Below the pieces are notes generated by a model, which searched no databases, was not told the DNA's origin, and saw nothing but the letters and a program-made list of their open reading frames with translations. This document shows, piece by piece, positions 43,603 through 55,000 of a DNA stretch of 64,000 bases (its first letter is position 1; each line of letters starts with the position of its first letter). The translations under genes and the position numbers were made by a program. This DNA comes from Echinicola marina (GTDB lineage: Bacteria; Bacteroidota; Bacteroidia; Cytophagales; Cyclobacteriaceae). The DNA is taken from the NCBI RefSeq assembly GCF_020463795.1, contig NZ_CP080025.1:4399501-4463500 (forward strand), given 5' to 3'.

Positions 43603-45348
43603 ATGAACAATAGCGGAACCATAGCGACCAGCCAAAGTGTAGACAGGGTAACCCACAAAATCCTTATTGGAGGAGAAGAAATTCCTGGAACCTATCAAGT
43701 AAAAAGTATACAAGTAAGCAAAAGTATCAATAAGATTCCAACTGCTCGTCTTGCTGTACTAGATGGTGATCCTGCAGAAAGGGATTTCAAGGTGAGCAAT
43801 TCCGATCACTTCATTCCTGGAAAGGAAATCGAAATCACTGCTGGATATCACTCTGATGAGGCTACCATCTTCAAAGGTATTATTATAAAGCAAAATATTA
43901 AAATCAGAAATAACCAATCACTTTTGATGATTGAAGCAAAAGACAAGGCCGTAAAAATGACGTTGCGCAGGAAAAGCAAGTACTATTACGAGCTGAGTGA
44001 TGCTGATATCTTGGAAGAACTCATCAAAGCCCATGCCCTTGAGGCAGATATTGCTTCTACCTCAATTGTTCATCCGGAAATGGTTCAATATGATATCACA
44101 GATTGGGATTTTATGATGCTTCGTACTCAGGCAAATGGACTGCTTTGCATGGTAGATGATGGAAAAATAAGCCTAAAAAAGCCGGACTTGAATGCTGCAG
44201 AGGTGGAAACCATCACATTTGGGGCGACTTTACTTGAATTCGACGCCGAAATGGATGCTCGTACACAAGTTCCTAAGGTTATTTCCCAAGCTTGGAATAT
44301 CGCTGATCAGAAATTATTGGAAATAGAAGGAGCAGACCCCGCTTTGAGCACCAACGGAAATATCAGCTCAGGTGATTTGGCAGCATTACTGGATCAAGAT
44401 GATGTCGTCATGCGCCATGGTGGGAATAAAAAGGAAGGAGATCTAAAGGAATGGGCCAATGCCAAATGGACCTTCCAACAATTAGCAAAATCAAGAGGAA
44501 GGATGAAATTCCAAGGCATCCCAAATGTAAAACCAGGCACCAACCTATTGCTAGAAGGAGTAGGGGAGCGCTTTAACGGCAAAGTCTACGTAACAGCAGT
44601 CAACCATCAAATAACAGAAGGAAACTGGACCATAGACACACAATACGGAATGGATCCTGAGTGGTTTGCAGAAACAATGTCCAGTATTTCCATGCCACCG
44701 GCAGCAGGACTAAATGCCGGAATAAGTGGACTTCACGTGGGCTTGGTTACTGATTTAGAAGACCCTGAAGGAGAAGAGCGAATAAAAGTAAAAATCCCAA
44801 TTATTAACAGCGAAGAAGAAGGCATTTGGTGCAGACAAGCTTTCCCTGATGCTGGAAATAACAGAGGTTTTACTTTCAGGCCAGAACCTGAGGATGAGGT
44901 GATAGTAGGCTTTATCAATGAAGACCCAAATGATGCTGTTGTTTTAGGCATGTTGCACAGTAGTGCTAACCCAAACCCAATAACAGCTTCTAATGATAAT
45001 CATGAAAAAGGCATACAAACCAGATCAGGCATTAAGATCCATTTTGATGATGATAAAACCATCGTCAAGATTGAAACACCCGCAGGTAACAAATTGGAGC
45101 TCAATGATGACGATGGCAGCATTACAGTCGAAGACCAAAATGGCAATAAGACCTTAATTGATAGTGACGGAATCAGCATGGAATCTGCCAAAGATTTTAA
45201 TCTCAAAACCACCGGAGACATCAATATGGAAGGCACTAATGTAAATATTAAGGCCAGTGCACAATTTAAAGCAGAAGGTTCAGCGGGAGCTGAGCTAAGT
45301 ACCAGCGCTGTCGCAGTCCTAAAAGGTTCATTGGTGCAAATCAATTGA
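43603..45348 (+). CDS. eCIS spike protein, VgrG/gp27-gp5-like (Afp8)
   Basis: A 581-residue fusion of gp27-like and gp5-like parts. The hub domain spans about 1-365 (GEEIPGTYQVKSIQVSKSIN; GYHSDEATIFKGIIIKQNIK). An OB-fold follows at about 372-455 (VGLVTDLEDPEGEERIKVKI; ICRQAFPDAGN-type block). The beta-helical needle runs from about 470 to the end with repeating polar strands. No extra effector domain is attached. The trimer forms the puncturing hub that the PAAR tip sharpens. A 64-base gap separates it from the PAAR gene. Confidence 0.93.
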   Translation: MNNSGTIATSQSVDRVTHKILIGGEEIPGTYQVKSIQVSKSINKIPTARLAVLDGDPAERDFKVSNSDHFIPGKEIEITAGYHSDEATIFKGIIIKQNIKIRNNQSLLMIEAKDKAVKMTLRRKSKYYYELSDADILEELIKAHALEADIASTSIVHPEMVQYDITDWDFMMLRTQANGLLCMVDDGKISLKKPDLNAAEVETITFGATLLEFDAEMDARTQVPKVISQAWNIADQKLLEIEGADPALSTNGNISSGDLAALLDQDDVVMRHGGNKKEGDLKEWANAKWTFQQLAKSRGRMKFQGIPNVKPGTNLLLEGVGERFNGKVYVTAVNHQITEGNWTIDTQYGMDPEWFAETMSSISMPPAAGLNAGISGLHVGLVTDLEDPEGEERIKVKIPIINSEEEGIWCRQAFPDAGNNRGFTFRPEPEDEVIVGFINEDPNDAVVLGMLHSSANPNPITASNDNHEKGIQTRSGIKIHFDDDKTIVKIETPAGNKLELNDDDGSITVEDQNGNKTLIDSDGISMESAKDFNLKTTGDINMEGTNVNIKASAQFKAEGSAGAELSTSAVAVLKGSLVQIN

Positions 45349-45412
45349 CAAAGCCTAATTAGCTAGTAGTGATATAAAAAAATAAAGTCTTAAACCTAAC
45401 TGATCTATTATA

Positions 45413-45703
45413 ATGGGAATGCCAGCAGCTAGAGCAAACGATATGCATGTCTGTCCAATGGTAACGGGAACCGTGCCCCATGTGGGTGGCCCCATCTTAC
45501 CACCAGGAGAGCCAACTGTTTTGATTGGGGGTATGCCAGCAGCAAGAGTAGGGGATATGGCTACCTGCACAGGTCCTCCTGACACCATAATAATGGGATC
45601 CTCCACCGTCATGATTGGTGGGATGCCAGCAGCAAGATTAGGAGATTCCACCGCGCACGGTGGCAGCATTGTAATAGGAGAAGCAACTGTATTAATAGGA
45701 TAA
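45413..45703 (+). CDS. PAAR-repeat spike tip (Afp10-like)
   Basis: A 96-residue PAAR protein: MGMPAARANDMHVCPM, VLIGGMPAARVGDMATC and VMIGGMPAARLGDSTAHGGS. Its three PAAR-like repeats have the Cys/His residues that bind zinc. It forms the sharp tip on the VgrG-like spike and carries no C-terminal toxin. It lies 3 bases before the gp25 gene. Confidence 0.93.
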   Translation: MGMPAARANDMHVCPMVTGTVPHVGGPILPPGEPTVLIGGMPAARVGDMATCTGPPDTIIMGSSTVMIGGMPAARLGDSTAHGGSIVIGEATVLIG

Positions 45704-45706
45704 ACC

Positions 45707-46117
45707 ATGGAAAACAGCAATGACTTTTTAGGGACAGGATGGAGCTTTCCTCCGGAATTTGAAACTGGGTCTGGTCAAGCTAAAACCACTTCTGGTGTTG
45801 ATGATATTCAAAAAAGTCTTGAAATTTTGTTTAGCACGCGACTTGGTGAGCGGATCATGCAGCCCACCTACGGATGTAATCTCGATGAACTGTTATTTAA
45901 TCCCATCAACAGGACAGTTAAAACCTATGTCATAGAGCTGATCAAAAATGCGATTTTATACCACGAACCACGGATAGATCCTGAAAAAATTGATATCACA
46001 GAAGGCAATGCACTGGAAGGAGAACTACTGATTCATCTTCAATACAGAGTAAGGGCGACCAATGCCCGAAATAATATGGTCTATCCTTTTTATTTGGAAG
46101 AAGGCACCAACACCTAA
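45707..46117 (+). CDS. gp25-like baseplate wedge protein (Afp9-like)
   Basis: A 136-residue GPW/gp25 protein with the conserved ILFSTRLGERIMQPTYGCNL, DELLFNPINRTVKTYVIELI and HEPRIDPEKIDI. In contractile tails gp25 is part of the inner baseplate and starts sheath assembly. It is 12 bases before the large baseplate gene. Confidence 0.93.
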   Translation: MENSNDFLGTGWSFPPEFETGSGQAKTTSGVDDIQKSLEILFSTRLGERIMQPTYGCNLDELLFNPINRTVKTYVIELIKNAILYHEPRIDPEKIDITEGNALEGELLIHLQYRVRATNARNNMVYPFYLEEGTNT

Positions 46118-46129
46118 ACCAATTAACGC

Positions 46130-49100
46130 ATGAGCGCAAATTGCAATCATATTGTCAACATACTTAAAAGAGACGGCACTGGTAGATCTGAGCTGCAAGA
46201 CCCAAAACTTTCTCCTGAAAGTGTCCAATTGCAAAACTTTGAACAAAAGGACTGGATAATCTTTGCATTAAATCTTTCCAAGCAACTCAACTTTTTCCCA
46301 AGTTCATTGGCACTTGAGCCTTCTGGAGATTGGCAAAAATTCTTTAGTGATTTCATTTCTAATCCTGCTATGATCAATGATTTGGAAAATGAGGCTACTA
46401 TTGAAAAACTAAAAGTTGAGATAGATGATTTTCTGGCAGATCAAGCATTCACTGGCAAACTAACACCGCATCTTACACTTTTTATCTCTTTTCTAAAATT
46501 ACTGGACTTCAGCAAAAAAAGATTTAACCATTTAACAAAAAGACATCTTGACTATTATTACCAGAAAGTCCTTCAAATAGGCAAAAAACCAATACAAGCA
46601 GATCATGTTTATTTAATTTTTGAATTGGCCAAAAATGCCAGCCAAGAAAAACTGGAAAAAGGAACCTTATTGGACGGGGGAAAAGACAGTTTGGGCAAGA
46701 AAAGGAATTATGTTTCGCTTTCCGAAACAGTGTTAAACAAAACCAGTGTTGCCCAAATCAAAAGCATATACAATGAAATTTCCATTGCAAGAGAAGATAT
46801 CAATGCACTAGAAACTGATTTAAGTACAGGAAACTTTGTGATGGCTCCAATGGTGAATTCCTATGATGGTCTGGGGGCTGATTTTCCTAAGGGAGCTGAA
46901 AAATGGTGGCCTTTTGGCTATACCAAAATCTGTAATGCCAATACCAAATTGCCTCCACTCCCCAATGTCAGACTGGGCTTTTCCTTGGCAAGCAATATGT
47001 TTCGATTGTCTGAAGGCACCCGTAAAGTAACCTTGGAATTTACATTTGCCAATACCATCCTCTCAAGTTCAGCAAACGAGTTCAGTCTAAACAATGCCCT
47101 ATTTTTAGAAATTAGCGGTGAAAAAGGCTGGATTACCGGTGCGCCAATGGAACTGATTACGGGAAGTGCTATCTCTGCAAATAGCAATAAAATGATTTTG
47201 GTATTCGAATTGGAAAATAAGCAGCCCAAAGTAATACCTTATAATTCAGAGCTACATGAAGGAAGCTATCAGGTTGAACATCCCTTATTAAGGGTAATAT
47301 TCAAAACCGAACAAAAAGAAGGCTATAATTTATATCGATTACTCAATAAAAATACTTTATCAAGTCTTCAGATAGTTACTGATGTTTCAGGCATACAGCA
47401 AGTTCAATTGGAAAACGACCTTGGTGTACTTAATCCTGAAAAGCCATTTTATCCTTTTGGACCTAGACCAGGAAAAGGATCTTCCTTCATTGTAAAGTAT
47501 CCTGAAGTCGCGGACAAACCCATAAACAGCTTCAATTTTCGGATGGATTACCTCAATACCCCTGATGACCTGGTAAGCCATTATTCACAGTATGGAGAAA
47601 GAGTGAGCAACAATGACATTGACGCCATAATTAAAGGCTTAAATTATTTTAGCTTTTCCAGTTCCCCTTCCCATGATAATGATAATAATGAACTTTTTAA
47701 TGTTAACTCAGGGATTTATGATTCTACTTTTACATTTAATTTAGCCAATAATGAATGGAAAAACACGGTAAAAAAAGAGCTAAAAATCACCTTAAATAAC
47801 TCTTTTCTACATGAAAAATATCCGCATTACCTAACAGTAGCGACTATCCATAACAGACGAAGTATCTCTATAGATAAAATCCCCAATGAACCTTATACAC
47901 CTTTAGCAGAAAATTTAGTTCTGGACTATGAAGCAAGCGAAACCATCAATTTTGGATCTTTGTCTTCAGAAAATAATATCACATTAATACACGAATCCCC
48001 TTTTGGATTCCATCAAGTATTTTCTCCTGGCCAGACTGATCAGGAGCTCGATTTAGTACCTGAATACTGCCAAGGAGGAGAACTTTATATTGGGCTGGAA
48101 AATGCAAAAAACCTTCAACAAATAACTTTACATTTCCAGTTTCTAGAAGGTAGCGAAAACCCTAGTATCAAAGACATATTTACGGGAGACCAAAAAATCA
48201 ATTGGAAATACCTGAAAAATAATCAATGGGAAAATTTTGAGACCGGTGAAATCATCAAAAATCAAAGTCCCCGCTTTCTTCAATCTGGGGTATTCCAGTT
48301 TTCTGTTCCCAAATCAGCTACCAAGGACAATACGGTCCTTCCAACAGGCTTTCATTGGATTAAAGCTACGATGGCCAAGCCCTTTGACATTGTATGTCAA
48401 TTGATTGATATAAAAGCACAGGCAGTCGAGGCTGTATTTGAAAACCAAGACAATTCTGGAGATCATCTAGACAAAGGGCTTCCTGAAAAAACCATTAGCA
48501 AATTACAGGAAAGATTAAGTTGGGTAAAATCAATACAGCAACCTTATCCCTCCACAGGCGGCAAGGACAAAGAATCAGACGCTGCCTATTATAGAAGGGT
48601 AAGCGAAAGACTAAGACATAAAAACAGGGCCATAACACTCTGGGATTATGAGCATTTAATTTTACAAAAGTTTCCAAAGGTCTATAAGGTAAAATGCCTC
48701 AACCACACCTGTTCTTCATCCTTTCAATCCCCTGGAAATGTGACCATTATTCTAGTTCCTGATACTGTTCAGCAAGCTGTCTTCGATATCTACCAACCTA
48801 GGGTAAGTCAAGCGACTTTAAATGAAGTTGGAACATTTGTCAATGAGCTAAATACTTTTCATGTAAAAGCCAAAGTAATCAATCCCAACTATGAGGAAGT
48901 AAAAGTCAGTGTTAAGGTAAAATTCAAAGAGGGATTGGATGCTAGCTATTATTTAGGTCAGATAAAAGAGGATATAAAGCGCTTTCTTTCCCCTTGGGCA
49001 TATGATCAAAAAGTTACGGTTGAATTTGGCGTCACTTTACACAAAAGCCAACTGATCCATTATTTGGAGGAACTCGCTTATGTAGATTATCTGGAAAACT

Positions 49101-49291
49101 TAGTTTTAATGAAGCGTCAACCAGATTCTGCACCTTGCGAACCAAAATTCGAAGAGGTCTTGGAAAAGGACTTTATCCGGCCCAGTAATCCAAAATCCAT
49201 TTTGGTTTCATCCAAAGAACATGAAGTGAACCCCATTACCGTCACCTGTAAAAATGAACCTGCAAACTCCCACGAAGAATGTCAACATTAA
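46130..49291 (+). CDS. Large baseplate protein, gp6/J-like (Afp11-like)
   Basis: A 1053-residue protein. The C-terminal part has the baseplate J/gp6 hallmark RRVSERLRHKNRAITLWDYE (about 823-842) and EHLILQKFPKVYKVKCLNHT, then NVTIILVPDT and a Cys-bearing tail. The N-terminal ~750 residues are a long beta-rich extension. In AlgoCIS, extended baseplate proteins build a cage-like shield around the spike; the length here allows the same. It overlaps the next gene by 13 bases. Confidence 0.85.
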   Translation: MSANCNHIVNILKRDGTGRSELQDPKLSPESVQLQNFEQKDWIIFALNLSKQLNFFPSSLALEPSGDWQKFFSDFISNPAMINDLENEATIEKLKVEIDDFLADQAFTGKLTPHLTLFISFLKLLDFSKKRFNHLTKRHLDYYYQKVLQIGKKPIQADHVYLIFELAKNASQEKLEKGTLLDGGKDSLGKKRNYVSLSETVLNKTSVAQIKSIYNEISIAREDINALETDLSTGNFVMAPMVNSYDGLGADFPKGAEKWWPFGYTKICNANTKLPPLPNVRLGFSLASNMFRLSEGTRKVTLEFTFANTILSSSANEFSLNNALFLEISGEKGWITGAPMELITGSAISANSNKMILVFELENKQPKVIPYNSELHEGSYQVEHPLLRVIFKTEQKEGYNLYRLLNKNTLSSLQIVTDVSGIQQVQLENDLGVLNPEKPFYPFGPRPGKGSSFIVKYPEVADKPINSFNFRMDYLNTPDDLVSHYSQYGERVSNNDIDAIIKGLNYFSFSSSPSHDNDNNELFNVNSGIYDSTFTFNLANNEWKNTVKKELKITLNNSFLHEKYPHYLTVATIHNRRSISIDKIPNEPYTPLAENLVLDYEASETINFGSLSSENNITLIHESPFGFHQVFSPGQTDQELDLVPEYCQGGELYIGLENAKNLQQITLHFQFLEGSENPSIKDIFTGDQKINWKYLKNNQWENFETGEIIKNQSPRFLQSGVFQFSVPKSATKDNTVLPTGFHWIKATMAKPFDIVCQLIDIKAQAVEAVFENQDNSGDHLDKGLPEKTISKLQERLSWVKSIQQPYPSTGGKDKESDAAYYRRVSERLRHKNRAITLWDYEHLILQKFPKVYKVKCLNHTCSSSFQSPGNVTIILVPDTVQQAVFDIYQPRVSQATLNEVGTFVNELNTFHVKAKVINPNYEEVKVSVKVKFKEGLDASYYLGQIKEDIKRFLSPWAYDQKVTVEFGVTLHKSQLIHYLEELAYVDYLENLVLMKRQPDSAPCEPKFEEVLEKDFIRPSNPKSILVSSKEHEVNPITVTCKNEPANSHEECQH

Positions 49292-52080
49292 GCAATCATA
49301 AAAGTATAGCCAGAGACACCTCCTCAAAGGATGATCTTGACTTTCACTTTCTGCGGGAAGAAGGAATCAGACATATCCGAGAATTGGGAAGCCAAATCTG
49401 GACCGATTATAATACACATGACCCGGGCATTACCATGCTTGAGGTACTTTGCTATGCCATCACTGATTTAGGAAACCGTATCAATTTGCCCATAGAAGAT
49501 CTTGTAGCCCAAAAGGACAATGGAATTGAAGGACAATTTTATAAAGTAGCTGATATTTTGCCCTCTGCACCTACCACAGAACTAGATCTAAGAAAACTAT
49601 TTATTGACATCAAAGGGGTTAAAAACTGTTGGATCAAGAAAGAAAAGGTAACCGTCTTTGCAGACCTGAAAAACCAAAAATTAGCTTATGAAAAGGTCAT
49701 TTGGGAGGGTTTGAAGGAAAATCAAAAGGCAAAATTTGATCTTAAAGGACTCTATAGTATCCTGGTAGAAACAGATGATGCTCAAAAAGAGCTTCCGGAG
49801 GATTTAAAAGAACAAATATTTCAACGCTTTCATGCACACAGGAACCTTTGTGAGGACCTGGTTAAAGTTGAAAAAGTACCCTCCGAACCAGTGTCTGTCT
49901 GTGCAAATGTGGAAGTAAATCCCGAAGCAGATGAGGAATTGGTTCATGCACAGATAATTGTAGCATTGGAGGATTATATGGCCCCATCACCACGCCATTA
50001 CTCGCTTAAGGAAATGATAGACAAAGGCTATCCTATGGATGAAATCTTTGAAGGGCCATTTTTGGAAAATGGTTTTATAGATACCAAGGAGCTAAAAGCC
50101 TCTGGACTTCGAAAAGAAGTGCGACTTTCCGATATCATCAATATTATCATGGGTATTCCAGGTGTGAAAGTGGTTAAGGATATCACCTTAGGTAATTGTG
50201 ACGAAAAAGATGGTACTGATCCCAACAAATGGGTCATTTGTATCCCTGAGGGCAAAAAACCAAAACTTTGTAAGAAGACCACCATTAACTATTTCAAAGG
50301 TGTCTTACCCATCAATATCAATAAAGCCAGGGTTGCCAGCTATAAAGAAAAAATCCTCCAATCACGTGCTGATCATGATGATAAAGCTAAAGAACACCTT
50401 GAACCTGAAATCCCAAAAGGAACTTTTGCCAACTGGGGAGCCTATAGCTCCATCCAACATGATTTTCCTGAAACTTATGGATTAAGTGATAAAGGATTAC
50501 CTCAAAATTTAGGAGAGAAAAGAGCAGTCCTAGCAAGACAATTAAAAGGTTATTTACTGTTTTTCGACCAAATCCTAGCCTCCTATTTTAAGCATTTAGA
50601 AAAAATAAAGGAGCTGCTTTCACTTGACCAAGGGCCGAGTATCACCTATTTCACCAAGGCCGTGAAAGATATCAAAGATGCAGAAAAACTATTCAAAGAC
50701 CCTAATGCACTTGATAATGATACTGAGTTAACAGAAAACCTAATGGGGATTTTGGATGATACAGTTGAGCGTAGGAATAAGTTGATGGATCATTTGATTG
50801 CCCGATTTGCTGAAAATTTTGGGAATTATGCCTTCTTGATGAAGTTCCTTTATGGAGCCAGTACGGATGAAGTGGTATTACAGGACAAGCAACGTTTTCT
50901 CAGGGAATACAGAGAAATAAGCAAGGAAAGGGGAGAAGCGTTCGATTATTACGACAAGGAAAAAAAGGACCTTTGGAATACAGACAATGTCTCTGGTGCC
51001 CAAAGAAGAATAGCAAAATTAGTCGGCATAAAAGACTACAGCAGGCGAAACCTTGCTGACTCGGCAGTGGAAATATACAGATATGAACAGGTAGACGGTG
51101 ATTGGCTTTACCGTTGGAGATTGCGAAGTGAAGAAGGTAATATACTTCTATCGGCCACGACATCATATCCTTCTTATAATGTTGCTGGGAGCGAAATGTA
51201 CTTTGCCATTCTCAAAATTTTGGAGACTTCCAGTAAAGAACTGGAAAAGTTGAAAGCAGCAGCAGTGGCCAATGAATACTTAGCGGGAAGTTTCCAATTC
51301 CATAAAGCGGCAACATCCGAAAAATTCAGCTTCGACATTGTTAATACAGAAATTGAATCCCATTCAAGCCCTGATTTCATCATTGCCAAACAATATACAT
51401 TCTATCCCCATAGAGACGAGGCGATCAATGCTGCATTATCATTATTGGATTATATAAAGCACACTTTTACTGAAGAAGGGATTTATCTAGTGGAACACAT
51501 CCTTTTAAGACCCAATCCACTGGATGCGCAATACAAGAAAACTCAGGAAGACGCGGACAAAGATTATGTCCTTGGAAATTTCCTTCCTTTTTGCTCGGAC
51601 GATTATGACTCTTGTAAAATGATCGATCCATTTTCATTTAGGCTAAGCGTTATCCTTCCAGGCTTTACCTATCGCTTTGCCAATAAAGACTTTAGAAATT
51701 ACTTGGAGAACCTTATCAGAGAGGAACTCCCTGCTCATATCGTAGCAAAAATATGTTGGATAGGATATAGAAAGGGCGAAGAACCGGAACTACCACAAGA
51801 AGATGTAGAAAATCCTGAAAGCCCAATTTTTAAAGAAAACCAATTGGTTAACTTCGAGAAAGCCTATAAATCCTATCTCTTTGAATTAACCGATATCCAC
51901 AAGAGAAGCGGAAGTATCGCATCAATGAACAAATACAATAAAGTATTGAACGAAATGACTAGTTCTCTAACGGGACTTCATACCATTTACCCTACAGGTA
52001 GACTTTACGATTGTGAGGATGAGGAGGAAGATCTTGATGGAAAATTAATTTTAGGAAAAACGAATCTGGGAACACTTTAA
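49279..52080 (+). CDS. Large baseplate protein (Afp12-like)
   Basis: A 933-residue protein with the typical Afp12/gp7-side start FLREEGIRHIRELGSQIWTD, then YNTHDPGITMLEVLCYAITD and LGNRINLPIEDLV. The middle has two Ala/Leu-rich helical stretches. The C-terminal block around LVEHILLRPNPLDAQYKKTQ and the RFANKDFRNYLENLIREELP region is shared with other Bacteroidota eCIS baseplate proteins. It should form the wedge together with the gp6-like protein. It is 11 bases before the PKD-domain gene. Confidence 0.83.
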   Translation: MSTLSNHKSIARDTSSKDDLDFHFLREEGIRHIRELGSQIWTDYNTHDPGITMLEVLCYAITDLGNRINLPIEDLVAQKDNGIEGQFYKVADILPSAPTTELDLRKLFIDIKGVKNCWIKKEKVTVFADLKNQKLAYEKVIWEGLKENQKAKFDLKGLYSILVETDDAQKELPEDLKEQIFQRFHAHRNLCEDLVKVEKVPSEPVSVCANVEVNPEADEELVHAQIIVALEDYMAPSPRHYSLKEMIDKGYPMDEIFEGPFLENGFIDTKELKASGLRKEVRLSDIINIIMGIPGVKVVKDITLGNCDEKDGTDPNKWVICIPEGKKPKLCKKTTINYFKGVLPININKARVASYKEKILQSRADHDDKAKEHLEPEIPKGTFANWGAYSSIQHDFPETYGLSDKGLPQNLGEKRAVLARQLKGYLLFFDQILASYFKHLEKIKELLSLDQGPSITYFTKAVKDIKDAEKLFKDPNALDNDTELTENLMGILDDTVERRNKLMDHLIARFAENFGNYAFLMKFLYGASTDEVVLQDKQRFLREYREISKERGEAFDYYDKEKKDLWNTDNVSGAQRRIAKLVGIKDYSRRNLADSAVEIYRYEQVDGDWLYRWRLRSEEGNILLSATTSYPSYNVAGSEMYFAILKILETSSKELEKLKAAAVANEYLAGSFQFHKAATSEKFSFDIVNTEIESHSSPDFIIAKQYTFYPHRDEAINAALSLLDYIKHTFTEEGIYLVEHILLRPNPLDAQYKKTQEDADKDYVLGNFLPFCSDDYDSCKMIDPFSFRLSVILPGFTYRFANKDFRNYLENLIREELPAHIVAKICWIGYRKGEEPELPQEDVENPESPIFKENQLVNFEKAYKSYLFELTDIHKRSGSIASMNKYNKVLNEMTSSLTGLHTIYPTGRLYDCEDEEEDLDGKLILGKTNLGTL

Positions 52081-52091
52081 TCCATACCGTC

Positions 52092-55000
52092 ATGGCTAAT
52101 AAATTAAGTATCATAACCACTCAATACCATACTTATAAAGTAGATCAGGTATTAACACATACCCAATTAAATGAATCCATATCATTTTTTGAGGACCAAG
52201 ATAGGTTGACTCGTGTATTTTTAAATGGTGTTGGAATAGTTTGTGGATTTAAAGTAAGTCGGCCGACTAGCGGTATTGTCCAAGTTACACAAGGCATTGG
52301 AGTAACTACGGATGGAGACTTGCTTAAATTACTTCAGGAATACGATGATCCAGCTATTTCAGGCTTTAAAATGGTGGACGATCATGTTAACTATACCCAT
52401 TTCAGGGTGTTTGAAGATAAAAACAGCCATTATGAAAAATTTAAGCAAGGAGAAGCTAAAATTAACCTTTGGAAACTAGTTCCCCCTGAACAAGTAACTG
52501 AGACAGATCAAGCCCTTTCCAGCATGGAAAACATGGCAGATAAAATTGCCTTGCTTTATTTAGAAACCTACCCACTGGAAGCAGACATGTGTAGTGGTAT
52601 CAATTGTGACAATCAAGGGGTAGAGCAGGTAGCTAGACTGCATGTGCTATTGACAGATGAAGAGGGTGCCAAGCATTTAATGGACAATGACGGAGTCTAT
52701 CAAAGGCTGGACATCAAAAGTCTTTATCGCTCTTTAAAACACATTAAACTAAAAAGGGTATTATTATCCCAAGCAAATACCAAAGACCTACAAAAACTTG
52801 AAGATAGCTATTATAAGGCTATCATGGCTACTGATATTGAGGGTTTAAATGATGGACTAAGCGCGCTTTCCAATTTTCTTGGATTGCCCAGCAATATTTC
52901 CCAAAGGGTAAAACTATTCTTAACCAAGCCCAATCCAAGTTATGTTAACAATTTCCAATATCAATATGACTGGCTAAGAGATATCATCAACACCTATCAT
53001 GAGATTGTGGAAATCCTTTATACACTCAATGCCACATGCCTACCAGATATAGATGCTTTTCCAAAACATCTTATGCTTGGGAAGGTCATCACCAAAGACG
53101 ATATTAATGATTTTAGACATGGGTTTTATAAATCTCCCATTACAGGGGACACTTCAGTAACCTCCAGGCTAAACAGTCTATTGGAACGGATGAAATTAAT
53201 GCTTTTTACCTTCCAAACACCAAAAGTTGACATTTCCATTACACCATCAGTATTTAAAGGAAATCTAGGAGATAAAGCTATACCATTTTACTATAAGAAT
53301 AGTAATAACCTTATTGATCATTGGAATTTCGATAAAACCAAAAGGGGAAGGACTGATGAAATACCTCGCTTCAAAAGAGCAATAGATCCACAAACCAATG
53401 ACCCCATAGAGCCTTTGGAATATGACTCCAATGAGGTTGATTTTTATAGAATTGAAGGACATCAAGGTAAATCCTACGACCAAGCGTTGATCAAAATAAT
53501 GGACAAGGTTAAAGAATATAATTTAGATTTTGACGTCAAGGCACTCTCTATTAATCAGGTACTGGACAGTATCAAAATGGAAGACTATAAATGTCATTTT
53601 GAAGATTTGATGTTATTGATGGAAGCTTGGAATGATGAGATCAGCTGTATAACAGGCAAAATCAGTCAATTCTTTTCTTCTTTAGATATCAAAAAGCTTT
53701 TAGAGGCCAGCAATGTGGAAAGTGCCGAGACAGTAAGTCCAAAAGTAGAAATGGCTGAGCCTTTATATAAGGCTTATGAACCTAAATCTGTGACCATAGA
53801 GGACGTGGCAGTTTTGATCAATAATGGTAAAATATCGCTGGCAGAAGCCCAAAGGCTCTATCCATATTTGTTTGAAGCCACAAAGGATTATAAAACTGAA
53901 TCACGGTCAAGTATTCAGGAAAGTATAACCAAAAATATCAGTTCAGATTCAGAAAGTCTAGGTATTGTCTTTGACAGCACCATCAAAAAAGAGGATAATC
54001 CTTATTACAGCTATAATGATATCAAGGTAGCTGCAGAGAAAGAAGCAGTAAATTATATCAAGGATATAGAGATTTCAGAAGACTATAAAATGGCCTTTAT
54101 CGATAAACCCATAGAGATAATCGCTGCCTCATATGATATATCGAATTATATCCCTGAGCGTCTTTTTGAATTGGATGATTTCTATATTGACCAATATGAA
54201 GCTTCCATTGAAAGTTTGTGTAAGAAGTTAGTAGAGTTTAGCAAAAGCCTTGATAAATTGGATATAAGTGATCGATTAAAGTCCTACTATCAGTCACAAG
54301 CCCTTTTCTATTCATCCATTTGTTGTGCTGCCAATAAATTGAAAATCTTGCAAGCCGAGATCGATTCAAGAAAGCAAACCATTTTGGAAGGTCTTCAATT
54401 GAGTAATTTTTTTGAACATCATCCTGGATTGGATCATCAAGCTGGAGTATCAAAAGGTGGGACATTTGTTATGGTTTATTATAGCAGGGAACCTAGGAAA
54501 GTAGAAAAAGCAATATCCGGTCTGAGCATCATGGAAAAATGGGGCGGATATAAGGAGGCTATTTATGAAAAGTCTGATTATAATAGTATCGCTGAAAAAT
54601 ATGAACTATTCAAGGATCCCACCAAATTAGAAGATGATTTAGCCACCCTAAAAAAAGCATTAGCTGGAGAGACAAGCATATCCAATATTGCATTGCCGAG
54701 CAAAGGTCAATTAAAAAGTAGCCTAAAAGATGGTACTGTAATGGCTGATTTTATGCTGCCATATAGATGTTGCTCTGATTGTACACCAATCAATTTCGTA
54801 GTTCCACGTCCAGTAGTATATCTGAACCTAAGTGAAGACACCTACTGTCTAGGCTTGGAGCAAGCTCCTATTGGATTTGAGGTGATCCCTGTGGGAGGCA
54901 CTATCAAAGTTGTAGATGAAATTTCTGGTGTTATCGTTGGTGAAGATGCAATTAGTATTGATGCTAGTCTATTTCCTGTTGATCACTTAGGTCAAGCGAT

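Noticed and set aside
44394-45344. Minus-strand ORFs within the spike gene
   Set aside because: Shadows of a strongly conserved plus-strand gene with no independent features.
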